A stretch of 64,000 nucleotides of DNA, taken from Njordibacter sp028825405 (GTDB lineage: Bacteria > Pseudomonadota > Gammaproteobacteria > Pseudomonadales > Balneatricaceae). Below, one piece after another: positions 42,904 through 51,697 of this stretch. Where the stretch lies: NCBI RefSeq assembly GCF_047730065.1, contig NZ_CP159829.1, forward strand, positions 1,550,001-1,614,000. Reading direction: 5' to 3'. The notes beneath the pieces were generated by a model that was not told the origin of the DNA, did not search any database, and saw only the letters and a program-made list of their open reading frames with translations. The position numbers and the translations under genes are program-made. Every line of letters starts with the position of its first letter. The first letter of the stretch is position 1.

Positions 42904-43641
42904 ATGCTAAATATTACCAACAAATTGTGTAAGCTCCCCAGCGCCTTTAGCCTGATGCTCATCTTGTTATGGAGTCACAGCAGCCTAGCTCAGTTAAGAC
43001 CTTTTCAAGCGATTTATACCAGCCAGTGGGATTTAGGTATTAGCCTATCTGGCCAAGCAGAACGCAGTCTAATTAAGAATGATGATGGAAGCTACCGACT
43101 CACGACTGCCGCGAGTGCGATGGTAGCTTCTTTGACCGAATCCAGCCTGTTTCAATTTATTGATGATCAAATTGAGCCTGATCACTATACCTACCAACGC
43201 AAAGTTTTAAACAAAACACGAGATGTAGAGGTTAAATTTGACTGGCCTAATAAGAAAGTTAAGAACACTGCTGGGGGTTCCGATTGGTTGATGGATATTG
43301 TACTGGGCACACTCGATAAACAAAGTGTGCAACTGCTCCTGCAGCTGGATTTAGCGGCCACTCCTGTCATTAATGGTAAAACGTATGCTTACCAAGTAGC
43401 CGATGGTGGTGAGCTTAAAATCTATCAGTTTATTGCTGATGGCGAAGACCTGATTGAAACTCCCCTTGGCAATTACAAGTCTTTGCGCATTAAACGAGAT
43501 CGAGGTGAAGGTTCAGATCGAGAAACTTGGATCTGGTTTGCACCCGATCTAGATTACAGTATCGTGCGTATTATCCAAAAAGAAGCAGATGGGAAAAGCT
43601 ACCAAATCGATTTACAGCAGCTGACTTGGCTTGATGGTTAG
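42904..43641 (+). CDS. DUF3108 family periplasmic protein
   Basis: A 245-residue protein with a signal peptide (hydrophobic LMLILLWSHSSLAQ, cleavage near residue 31) and a beta-rich DUF3108 domain beginning FQAIYTSQWDLGISLSGQAERSL. It contains KYDWPNK-like FDWPNKKVKN, QFIADGEDLIETPLGNYKSLRIKRDR and TWIWFAPDLDYSIVRI, the usual family end. The ATG at 42904 follows AAGGA. It is downstream of purN in Pseudomonas as well. Function unknown; the fold suggests a lipid- or carbohydrate-binding periplasmic protein. Confidence 0.88.
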   Translation: MLNITNKLCKLPSAFSLMLILLWSHSSLAQLRPFQAIYTSQWDLGISLSGQAERSLIKNDDGSYRLTTAASAMVASLTESSLFQFIDDQIEPDHYTYQRKVLNKTRDVEVKFDWPNKKVKNTAGGSDWLMDIVLGTLDKQSVQLLLQLDLAATPVINGKTYAYQVADGGELKIYQFIADGEDLIETPLGNYKSLRIKRDRGEGSDRETWIWFAPDLDYSIVRIIQKEADGKSYQIDLQQLTWLDG

Positions 43642-43751
43642 CGTAAATTCAGGCGTGAACAGCTTGCGCAAAACTTGGTAAAGCAGTTCGCACCTAAGCG
43701 CAAATTTAGTTAAACTACAGATTAATTAAAGCTGTTACGTAAGGATATATC

Positions 43752-45014
43752 TTGGCCTCTTCAAATCGTTTTGCGGTTTTTATCATAGCCGCTGCTGCCT
43801 CTGTAGGCAGTCATGCCAGTCAATTCCAAGAGCTTTTCCAATTGGCACAGGCCAATGATCCCAGTTATATCGCTGCCCAACATACGCTTAATTCTAAATT
43901 AGAAATTATTCCTCAAGCGAACAGCGCATTCATGCCAAAGATTAGTGGCAGCGTGAACGAAAGCCAATCCTTAAATGCTGGAGCTAACATCCATACCTAT
44001 GGGGTTAAAGTAGCGCTGCCTCTGAGGTTAGATGCGTTTTATAGCCTCAAAGTAGCAGAGAAAATGGCTGCTGGGGCGCGCATTAACTTTGAAAAAACAC
44101 ATCAAGATCTTATTTTCTCTGTGATTAATCGTTATGTTGCTGTGATCAAACAGCAGCACCAAATGTCTTCAAGTTTGGCGGAAGTTACCGCTGTGGAACA
44201 GCGTTTAAAACAAACACAACAGCAAGTTGATCTGGGTATCAGTAGCATCATAGAACTGCAGGATGTGAAAGCTAACTTTCAACAATTGCAGGTGAACTTA
44301 TTGCAGGTTCAACAAGACTTAAGCTTAGCCCGTGCCAACCTTGAAAATCTAACTAATCAGACACTACCCCCAAAGCTTCCTGCTCTAGCCAGCAGCTTCA
44401 ATGCTGCTAGTTTGGTCGCTATTGATTCTTTGGAAAACTGGTTTGAGCTAGCACAAAATAATAACTTAGACATTGCCCACAACAAGTTGGCCGTTCAGCA
44501 GGCCTACCATAACTACCAAGGTAAGGATGTGGGTTTATACCCAAAAGCCAGTATCAGCATGTCACAAAACTACAGCAGCAGCACTGGTACTAGCCAGTTC
44601 CTTGCAGTGGGTGTAACGGGCACTTTCTTTGACGGTGGTTTGAATCAATCTCAGACTAACGAAGCTAAAGAAGCTTGGTATGCCAGCCAACAACAAGGCC
44701 AAGCTCTGCTTAAAACGACGCAACAAGAAATTAGGCGTTGGCACCAAGCTTTAGATACAAGTCGGCAACAGATTCAAGCCCTAGCGCAGTTGAACAAGGC
44801 TGTGCAGGCCTCATTAGACGGAAAAAATACAGAATATACCTTAGGTTTGAGAGACATTAGCGATATTTTGGACGCAGAAAAATTAGTTTTTTCGGCTCAA
44901 CGCAGTTGGGATAATGCAAGACTTGACCTAGTGTTAAATCAATTACGCTTAAAACGAGCCAGTGGTTTGTTAAATGGTAGCGACTTAACTCAACTGGACC
45001 AATGGTTTAACTAA
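43752..45014 (+). CDS. TolC-family outer-membrane efflux protein
   Basis: The 420-residue protein has a signal peptide ending SHASQ, then FQELFQLAQANDPSYIAAQHTL and QQDLSLARANLENLTNQ, with long amphipathic helices typical of the TolC trimeric channel. NLDIAHNKLAVQQAYHNYQGKDVGLYPKASISMSQNYS begins the second repeat. A TTG start is likely: TTG at 43752 follows AAGGA by 6 bp and no ATG fits. No membrane-fusion or pump gene adjoins, so the partner is elsewhere. Its last 8 bp overlap the end of the BrxD-like gene on the other strand. Confidence 0.88.
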   Translation: MASSNRFAVFIIAAAASVGSHASQFQELFQLAQANDPSYIAAQHTLNSKLEIIPQANSAFMPKISGSVNESQSLNAGANIHTYGVKVALPLRLDAFYSLKVAEKMAAGARINFEKTHQDLIFSVINRYVAVIKQQHQMSSSLAEVTAVEQRLKQTQQQVDLGISSIIELQDVKANFQQLQVNLLQVQQDLSLARANLENLTNQTLPPKLPALASSFNAASLVAIDSLENWFELAQNNNLDIAHNKLAVQQAYHNYQGKDVGLYPKASISMSQNYSSSTGTSQFLAVGVTGTFFDGGLNQSQTNEAKEAWYASQQQGQALLKTTQQEIRRWHQALDTSRQQIQALAQLNKAVQASLDGKNTEYTLGLRDISDILDAEKLVFSAQRSWDNARLDLVLNQLRLKRASGLLNGSDLTQLDQWFN

Positions 45015-46230
45015 TTTCAGAGATTAGTTCAGCCACTTTGGCGTTGGGATTTTGTTGTAAAATTGCCAACAGGTCTAATAGGGTTTTAATAGCCAAGCGT
45101 GGATTGAGGTAATATTGCGCGCCATATATCGTGCGACATTGAAGCATAAATTGCCATAAGCCCATATCGTCAATCAGATAGTTTTTAGCTTCACCGTAGG
45201 CCTGCAGATGGCGTAACTTGTGCAACAACTCATCCATTTCTGTTTCTTGCAGCGGTTGTAACTCAATCACAGGTCCAGATACATCGATCAAACCTGCTTG
45301 CGCCAGACGATTGAATGCAAGCCTACTCTTCAGAGCTGGCATGCTATAAAGGCCTTTCTTCTCATCATAAACAAATTCAGGGGTACCTAAAAATACGAAG
45401 CCCATGCCATGGACTTGACCTTGCAAGCAATCATTAACAATATTAAGAATTTCATTAAAGTTATTGATACGAGTCTGCTTGTGGCTTAATTCATGCAATG
45501 CCACCATCTCGTCTAAACAGATGAGTAAGCCGGGATAACCTGCCATACGCACGAATTGGCAAAGCATTTTTAAACCACTGAAAAAATTACGATAGTCTAT
45601 AATACTGCGCACACCCAAAGCAGCTTTAGCGTCAGTCAAATTAGTAAACTCACCTCTTAGCCACCTTAATGCTGTGCTTTTTAATATATCGTCTTGCTGT
45701 TCCAAAGCATGGCAGTAACGCTGAATGACTGTGATAAAGTCAAAGCCTCCAGCCAGTTCTTCAAAATCTTTTAAGCGCTGAGCTATATGAGTTTCTGGGG
45801 GCACATTATCGATATGGGCTTCACGCAAGTTGGTTAAGATAAAACGCTCTACGATGTTGATTAAAGCGCTACCGTTAGGCCTTGCCTTGGTGCTAAAGGA
45901 GCGCACTATTGCTGAGTATAGATTGCGCGTCTCCCCCGTTTTTGCTTGCAGCCTTTTGTCTGGAGAAAGCGTAGCAGTCCCTACGACCAAACCCTGTTTA
46001 ATCCCGTGTTGCCTAGTGAGTTCGCCAATAAAGGTTTTACCACTGCCATAATTGCCTGTCACAAAGCGCACACAAGAGCCACCTTTGGCAATGTGCAGTA
46101 TGTCTTTGTCCAAGGTTTCTAGCTCACCTTCCCTGCCAACCTTAATTAAGTCTAAACGATCTGCAGGCACCACGCCTGCCCGCAAAGACTTTAAAACTTG
46201 GTCACATTGCATGGCAGAAAGTTGGCTCAT
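45007..46230 (-). CDS. BrxD-like (DUF2791) ATP-binding protein, solitary
   Basis: A 407-residue P-loop ATPase. Walker A is GNYGSGKT (residues 59-66, preceded by GGSCVRFVT), Walker B is LLICLDEMVALHEL near residue 240, and LGTPEFVYDEKKGLYSMPALKSRLAFNR gives a sensor Arg region. The layout matches the BrxD/DUF2791 group of BREX-associated and stand-alone ATPases. BrxD normally neighbours a helicase (BrxHII) or other BREX genes; none occurs here, the neighbours being dcd, apbC and a TolC-family gene. It is 15 bp after dcd and may be co-transcribed with it. Its role is unknown; the family link is by pattern. Confidence 0.75.
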   Translation of the reverse strand: MSQLSAMQCDQVLKSLRAGVVPADRLDLIKVGREGELETLDKDILHIAKGGSCVRFVTGNYGSGKTFIGELTRQHGIKQGLVVGTATLSPDKRLQAKTGETRNLYSAIVRSFSTKARPNGSALINIVERFILTNLREAHIDNVPPETHIAQRLKDFEELAGGFDFITVIQRYCHALEQQDDILKSTALRWLRGEFTNLTDAKAALGVRSIIDYRNFFSGLKMLCQFVRMAGYPGLLICLDEMVALHELSHKQTRINNFNEILNIVNDCLQGQVHGMGFVFLGTPEFVYDEKKGLYSMPALKSRLAFNRLAQAGLIDVSGPVIELQPLQETEMDELLHKLRHLQAYGEAKNYLIDDMGLWQFMLQCRTIYGAQYYLNPRLAIKTLLDLLAILQQNPNAKVAELISEIS

Positions 46231-46245
46231 GATTTAACGTTCCAT

Positions 46246-46830
46246 TTAACCGTCTTGATCTATACGACTGGCTACAGCACTTTGTTGATGCTTATATTTA
46301 GCATCTACTCGCTTGTTATAAGGCCTAAGCGCTGGACTGGAGAGGGTTTCAAAATTTATAGCCCCAATAGTCATGTTGGGTTTTAATGCTAAGGGTAACT
46401 TACCACTGTTAAAACACTCTAACACAATCGCCCCACTCCAACCTGGATCAATGCGATGCGCCGTGACGTGGACCATCAACCCTAAACGTGCCAAAGAAGA
46501 GCGCCCATCTAGCCATCCCACGTGATCATCAGGAATAGTAATCGACTCTAAGGTTACAGCCAGCGCAAGTTCACCAGGATGAAGAAAAAAACTTTCTCCT
46601 TCTGTAATCACAATTTCTTCGCTCATGATGGCTTCAAGGGTACTATTAATTTTTTCCCGACTGGCGCTAACGTCAACAAATGGACGGGCGTGATCCTTAA
46701 ACACACGAAAACTATTACCTAAACGTAGGTCGACACTGACCCCCGTAATTACGCTATCGTCTGGCCGTGGCTCAATGCCAATTTTTCCAGCGTTGAGGGC
46801 TGCTATAATGTCTTTATCACTTAATCGCAT
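46246..46830 (-). CDS. dcd: dCTP deaminase
   Basis: Dcd deaminates dCTP to dUTP, feeding dTTP synthesis. The 194-residue protein contains MRLSDKDIIAALNAGKIGIEP, VDLRLGNSFRVF, GWLDGRSSLARLGLMVH with the catalytic Glu region nearby (VLECFNSGKLPLALKPNMTIGAINFE) and HRIDPGWSGAIVLE. This is the monofunctional enterobacterial type. It lies 5 bp after apbC and 15 bp before the BrxD-like gene. dUTP removal by a separate dut would be expected elsewhere. Confidence 0.95.
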   Translation of the reverse strand: MRLSDKDIIAALNAGKIGIEPRPDDSVITGVSVDLRLGNSFRVFKDHARPFVDVSASREKINSTLEAIMSEEIVITEGESFFLHPGELALAVTLESITIPDDHVGWLDGRSSLARLGLMVHVTAHRIDPGWSGAIVLECFNSGKLPLALKPNMTIGAINFETLSSPALRPYNKRVDAKYKHQQSAVASRIDQDG

Positions 46831-46835
46831 CTTAT

Positions 46836-47663
46836 TTAGTCTTCATCTACACTGATGCTAGGCATGGCTTGGTGAGCCCCATCAAGCTTGGCTACGAGGG
46901 TATGTGCAAGCTGCACATAGGTTTGTGCAGCAGCAGAAGTGGGTTCAGCCACTACTGATGGTGTACCGCCATCTACAAGGATGCGAATTTCCATACTCAA
47001 TGGTAGGCTAGCCAAAAGTTCAGTGCCATACTCTTGCGCTAATGCAACGCCACCGCCGGCACCAAAAATAGCTTCTTCGTGACTACATTGACTACACACG
47101 TGAGTGCTCATGTTTTCCACCACACCAAGCACAGGTACATTCACCTTTTTAAACATTTCAATACCCTTACGGGCATCAAGCAAGGCTAAGTCTTGAGGTG
47201 TAGTGACGATCACCGCACCCGAAACTTGGGCCTTCTGGCACAAAGTTAACTGAATGTCACCTGTACCTGGTGGCATATCAACAAACAGGTAATCCAATTC
47301 TCCCCAGTTAGTCTGCAGCAGCATTTGCTGTAATGCCCCAGCCGCCATTGGACCACGCCACACCATGGGCGAGTTGGCATCCACTAAGAAGGCCATGGAC
47401 ATGACGCTCACACCATGGGCTTGGATAGGAAGGAACCATTTTTCTTGCATCGTTTCTGGGTGGTTACCTTCAGCAATGCCTAACATCAGGCCTAGGCTTG
47501 GACCATAAATATCCGCGTCTAACACACCAACTTTAAAACCTGCTTGCGCCATGGCTAGCGCCAGATTAACTGTGGTAGTAGACTTGCCTACCCCACCTTT
47601 ACCTGAAGCTACGGCAACGATGTGTTTGATATCTTGTAAGCCTTCTGGTCTTGTATCGCTCAT
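46836..47663 (-). CDS. apbC: Iron-sulfur cluster carrier protein ApbC/Mrp
   Basis: A P-loop ATPase that carries Fe-S clusters. The 275-residue protein has IVAVASGKGGVGKSTTTVNLALA (deviant Walker A), VLDADIYGPSLGLMLG, DMPPGTGDIQLTL and a Cys pair VCSQCSHEEAIFG for cluster binding. It lacks the N-terminal DUF59 domain of the longer Mrp form, so it is the short type. It starts 11 bp after trmA on the same strand. Confidence 0.94.
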   Translation of the reverse strand: MSDTRPEGLQDIKHIVAVASGKGGVGKSTTTVNLALAMAQAGFKVGVLDADIYGPSLGLMLGIAEGNHPETMQEKWFLPIQAHGVSVMSMAFLVDANSPMVWRGPMAAGALQQMLLQTNWGELDYLFVDMPPGTGDIQLTLCQKAQVSGAVIVTTPQDLALLDARKGIEMFKKVNVPVLGVVENMSTHVCSQCSHEEAIFGAGGGVALAQEYGTELLASLPLSMEIRILVDGGTPSVVAEPTSAAAQTYVQLAHTLVAKLDGAHQAMPSISVDED

Positions 47664-47674
47664 TTTATGTCCTA

Positions 47675-48790
47675 TTAATTGCGTTTATGCAACACCACAC
47701 CGCATTCAGCATGGTGAGTGTATGGAAATTGGTCAAATAAAGCCAAGCGCTTTAAGTCATGGGTTTGTTTGAGTTCTTGTAGGTTATCCAGCAAAGTTTC
47801 TGGATTGCAGGAAATATAAATCACCTGATCAAACTGTTGCACTAAAGCTAATGTTTCAGCATCTAAACCCGCCCTTGGAGGATCGACTAAGATGGTTCCA
47901 AAATCAAAACTTGATAAGTCTACTTGAGCCAAGCGTCGAAAGGGGCGCACACCCGCCAATGCTTGAGTCATTTCTTCACTCGACAAGCGCACTATAGTGA
48001 CATTATCAATGCCATTTTCAGTCAAATTAAAGTGTGCAGAGTTGACCGACGATTTGGCAATCTCTGTAGCCATTACTTTACCAAACTGAGCCGCTAAAGG
48101 CAGTGTGAAGTTGCCATTACCGCAATACAACTCCAACAAGTCAGGCTTAGTTCCCAAACCAAATCGTTCGATGCTGTCGCAGGCCCAAGTGATCATTTGC
48201 TCATTGATACTCGCATTGGGTTGGGTAAATGCATTCTCGACCTGCTGATAGTGATACTTGCGGCCTCTGATCTGCAAGGTCTCCATAATATGACCCATGC
48301 CCAACACATGCTTTTGTTTGCGTGCACGACCAATAATATTGATACCCAACTCAATACGCAAGGTATCAGCCAACAACAACCAATCATCCCCTAACTGCTT
48401 ATGGTACAGCAGGCTGACTAATATTTCGCCTCGCTGACTGCTCAAAAAATCTATTTGAAATAGCTTTTTGCTCAATACAGATGATGCTTTGATACCTTCT
48501 AATAACGGCAGCATTAGCGCATTAATGCGCTCGCTAGCTTGAATAAAGGAGTCAATCCGAATGGGTTGATACTTATTCCCGGGAGGAAACATGGCATAAA
48601 ATAGATCATCTCCCTCATGCCACATGCGAAATTCAGCACGCATGCGATAATGATCTGGCCTTGATGGAAATACTTCCAAAGCAACATCTGCAGAAAAGTC
48701 ACCCAACTGGTCAAAATGAGACCGGATATGTAAACTTTTCGCATCTAGCAAGACTTGGTATTGCTGCGGTTGTATGGGCTCAATGGCCAA
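47675..48790 (-). CDS. trmA: tRNA (uracil-54-C5)-methyltransferase
   Basis: TrmA makes ribothymidine at position 54 of tRNA using SAM. The 371-residue protein has RIDSFIQASERINALM, KPDLLELYCGNGNFTLPLAAQFGKVMATEI (SAM site), DPPRAGLDAET and YISCNPETLLDNL with the catalytic Cys, and the C-terminal FDQFPYTHHAECGVVL. There is no TRAM domain, so it is TrmA and not RlmD or RumA. It is divergent from metG over 193 bp and followed after 11 bp by apbC. Confidence 0.95.
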   Translation of the reverse strand: MAIEPIQPQQYQVLLDAKSLHIRSHFDQLGDFSADVALEVFPSRPDHYRMRAEFRMWHEGDDLFYAMFPPGNKYQPIRIDSFIQASERINALMLPLLEGIKASSVLSKKLFQIDFLSSQRGEILVSLLYHKQLGDDWLLLADTLRIELGINIIGRARKQKHVLGMGHIMETLQIRGRKYHYQQVENAFTQPNASINEQMITWACDSIERFGLGTKPDLLELYCGNGNFTLPLAAQFGKVMATEIAKSSVNSAHFNLTENGIDNVTIVRLSSEEMTQALAGVRPFRRLAQVDLSSFDFGTILVDPPRAGLDAETLALVQQFDQVIYISCNPETLLDNLQELKQTHDLKRLALFDQFPYTHHAECGVVLHKRN

Positions 48791-48983
48791 AGACCTACTC
48801 CTTGAACGCGGTACTGAAATCAGGCTGGATTATAACAGGCCAATTGGGCATAAATACATAATCCTATGCTTCTAAGAAGAGAAACTATAGGCGTTACCGC
48901 CAATGTTTTGTACAATAGAGGCTGAAACATCAAATCCATTATTATGCGCTTCATTTAGCGCCTTAAGAAACTCGAATTAACCC

Positions 48984-50666
48984 ATGACCAAAACAACTGA
49001 TCGCGAAATACTTGTTACCAGCGCCTTACCCTATGCCAACGGTTCCATTCATATTGGTCACATGCTGGAGTATGTGCAAACAGATATATGGGTTAGATTT
49101 CAACGCCATATTGGCAACACCTGCCATTATGTCTGTGCTGATGATGCCCATGGTACTGCCATTATGTTGCGTGCAGAACAAGAAGGTATTACCCCAGAGC
49201 AGTTAATCGCTAATGTGCAGGCCGAACACGAGCAAGATTTCAAAGATTTTCAGGTGTCTTTTGATAACTTTTACTCCACTCATTCACCTGAAAATAAAGA
49301 CTTCTCAGAGTACATTTATAAAGCCTGTGAAGCCAAAGGCCACATTGCCTCGCGCACGATTACCCAAGCTTTTGACCCAGAAAAACAACTGTTTTTAGCA
49401 GATCGATTCATTAAGGGAACCTGCCCTAAGTGCAAAACCCCAGATCAATATGGTGATAATTGTGAAGCTTGTGGAGCCACCTACTCTCCAGCTGAGTTAA
49501 TTGAACCTAAATCTGCTATTTCTGGAGCTACGCCAGTTCAAAAAGAATCCACTCACCTATTTTTTAAGCTACCTGACTTTGAAAACTTGTTAAAAGATTG
49601 GACTCGCAGTGGCAGCTTACAAAGTGAAATTGCTAATAAGCTTGCAGAATGGTTAGATTCTGGCCTACAAGAGTGGGATATTAGCCGTGACGCACCCTAC
49701 TTTGGGTTTGAAATTCCGGGTCAAAAAGACAAGTTTTTTTATGTCTGGTTGGATGCTCCAATTGGTTATATGGCAAGTTTTAAGAATTTATGTGATCGCA
49801 GTGCAGACCTTGACTTTGACCACTATTGGAACAAGAATTCGACCACAGAGCTTTATCACTTTATTGGTAAAGACATCATAAACTTCCATGGTTTATTTTG
49901 GCCTGCCATGCTGTATGCGGCTGAATTCCGTACCCCAACGGCTGTCTATGCCCATGGCTTTTTAACGGTAAATGGGCAGAAGATGTCTAAATCACGTGGT
50001 ACCTTTATCAAAGCAGGCACCTATCTTCGCCATCTTCAACCCGGGTACTTGCGTTATTATTTTGCTGCTAAATTGAACAACAAAGTAGATGACTTAGACT
50101 TAAACTTAGACGATTTTGTGCAGCGCGTAAACTCTGACCTAGTGGGCAAAGTAGTCAATATTGCCAGTCGCAGTGCGGGCTTTATTAGTAAGAAATTTAA
50201 TGGTCAGCTTAGCCCTTTAGTGAGTGAACCTGAATTACTCAAAGCCTTTGCTAATGAACAGCATACCATTGCCGAATATTATGAAAAACGTGAGTTTGGT
50301 AAAGCCATTAAAGCCATTATGGCCTTAGCTGATCAAGCTAATCAATACATCGCAGATAAAGAACCGTGGGTTTTGGCTAAGCAAGAAGGCATGGAACAAC
50401 AAGTACAAGACATTTGCTCAACAGGCTTAAACATGTTCCGCACATTAATGATTTATTTAACACCTGTGTTACCCATAATGTCCGCCGATGTGACTAAATT
50501 CCTCAATGATGACCTAGCTTGGGCTAGCCTAGATACGCCCCTCATTAACCATGGTATTGAGAAATTCAAGCCTTTAATGACTCGTATTGATGCTAGTCAA
50601 ATCGAGGCTATGCTTGAGGACTCTAAGGTTGAAGTGGCAAAAGAACTTGCCCTCAAAGCAAAATAA
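48984..50666 (+). CDS. metG: Methionyl-tRNA synthetase, short form
   Basis: The class I synthetase charges tRNA-Met. LPYANGSIHIGHMLEYVQTDIWVRFQ holds the HIGH motif. The zinc domain has cysteines in CPKCKTPDQYGDNCEACGATYSP, and KMSKSRGTFI is the KMSKS motif. The anticodon-binding domain follows (PWVLAKQEG). The protein ends at residue 560 (AKELALKAK), without the C-terminal EMAPII-like tRNA-binding domain found in the 677-residue E. coli enzyme. No frameshifted remainder is visible before the terminator at 50771, so the short form looks genuine. Confidence 0.95.
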   Translation: MTKTTDREILVTSALPYANGSIHIGHMLEYVQTDIWVRFQRHIGNTCHYVCADDAHGTAIMLRAEQEGITPEQLIANVQAEHEQDFKDFQVSFDNFYSTHSPENKDFSEYIYKACEAKGHIASRTITQAFDPEKQLFLADRFIKGTCPKCKTPDQYGDNCEACGATYSPAELIEPKSAISGATPVQKESTHLFFKLPDFENLLKDWTRSGSLQSEIANKLAEWLDSGLQEWDISRDAPYFGFEIPGQKDKFFYVWLDAPIGYMASFKNLCDRSADLDFDHYWNKNSTTELYHFIGKDIINFHGLFWPAMLYAAEFRTPTAVYAHGFLTVNGQKMSKSRGTFIKAGTYLRHLQPGYLRYYFAAKLNNKVDDLDLNLDDFVQRVNSDLVGKVVNIASRSAGFISKKFNGQLSPLVSEPELLKAFANEQHTIAEYYEKREFGKAIKAIMALADQANQYIADKEPWVLAKQEGMEQQVQDICSTGLNMFRTLMIYLTPVLPIMSADVTKFLNDDLAWASLDTPLINHGIEKFKPLMTRIDASQIEAMLEDSKVEVAKELALKAK

Positions 50667-50770
50667 GGCAACCAGACGAATAGACGAGGCAAGGGTAGCG
50701 ACCAAAGTGAGAAAGAAACGTCAACCATGTTAAAAAACCGATCTATTTAAATGCATTTAATATAGACCAA

Positions 50771-50800
50771 CAAAAAAGCCACCCTTGGGTGGCCTTTTTA
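50771..50800. terminator. Bidirectional terminator, metG / sucD
   Basis: A stem GCCACCC / GGGTGGC with a two-base loop is flanked by an A-run on the left and a T-run on the right. It lies between the convergent ends of metG and sucD and can terminate both. Confidence 0.88.
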
Positions 50801-50821
50801 ATGACTATCGGTCAGTCGCAA

Positions 50822-51697
50822 TTAAGACCAACCTGTCACTTCTTTTAATGCCTTACCAATTTCAGCGAGAGAGCGCACAGTTTTAACACCCGCATCATTG
50901 AGGGCCGCAAACTTTTCATCAGCTGTGCCTTTACCGCCCGAAATAATGGCACCAGCATGGCCCATCCGTTTACCTGCAGGAGCAGTGACGCCAGCAATGT
51001 ATGAGACCACAGGCTTGGTGACGTTAGCTTTAATATAAGCTGCCGCCTCTTCTTCTGCAGTACCACCAATTTCACCGATCATCACAATCGCTTCTGTAGC
51101 TGGATCTTTTTCAAACAATGCCAATACATCAATGAAGTTAGTGCCTGGGATAGGATCTCCACCTATGCCTACGCAGGTAGACTGGCCATAACCTGCATCT
51201 GTCGTTTGTTTAACGGCTTCGTAGGTTAAAGTGCCAGAACGAGATACAATGCCCACCTTACCTGGCAAATGGATATGGCCTGGCATAATGCCGATTTTAC
51301 ATTCGCCTGGGGTAATAACTCCAGGACAGTTAGGGCCCACTAAACGAACACCTAATTGATCACAAACGACCTTACACTCCAACATATCTAGAGTTGGAAT
51401 ACCTTCGGTGATGGCAACAATAAACTTAATACCTGCGTTTGCAGCTTCAAGGATCGAATCCTTACAAAAAGCTGCTGGCACGTAGATAACAGAAGCCTCA
51501 GCACCAGTAGCGGCAATGGCTTCACTCACCGTATTAAAAACCGGCAGACCCAAGTGCGTTGTGCCACCTTTTCCTGGTGTCACACCGCCCACCATTTTTG
51601 TACCGTATTCAATGGCTTGTTCAGAATGAAAGGTGCCCTGACTACCCGTAAAACCTTGGCAAATTACCTTAGTGTGCTTGTCAATTAAAATGCTCAT
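50822..51697 (-). CDS. sucD: Succinyl-CoA synthetase alpha subunit
   Basis: The alpha subunit carries the phosphohistidine and CoA site. The 291-residue protein has VICQGFTGSQGTFHSEQAIEYGTKMVGGVTPGKGGT, SVIYVPAAFC, GPNCPGVITPGECKIGIMPG and IVSRSGTLTYEA with the later GHAGAIISGGKGTADEK carrying the catalytic His (GHAGA). The start at 51697 overlaps sucC by 4 bp. It is the last gene of the sdh-suc operon. Confidence 0.97.
   Translation of the reverse strand: MSILIDKHTKVICQGFTGSQGTFHSEQAIEYGTKMVGGVTPGKGGTTHLGLPVFNTVSEAIAATGAEASVIYVPAAFCKDSILEAANAGIKFIVAITEGIPTLDMLECKVVCDQLGVRLVGPNCPGVITPGECKIGIMPGHIHLPGKVGIVSRSGTLTYEAVKQTTDAGYGQSTCVGIGGDPIPGTNFIDVLALFEKDPATEAIVMIGEIGGTAEEEAAAYIKANVTKPVVSYIAGVTAPAGKRMGHAGAIISGGKGTADEKFAALNDAGVKTVRSLAEIGKALKEVTGWS

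Noticed and set aside
45007..48790. A BREX or other defence island around the BrxD-like gene
   Set aside because: dcd, apbC and trmA are housekeeping genes and no methylase, PglZ, BrxC, BrxL or helicase gene is present.
50667..50770. Frameshifted remainder of metG
   Set aside because: None of the frames in this gap gives EMAPII-like sequence, and only about 150 bp lie before sucD.
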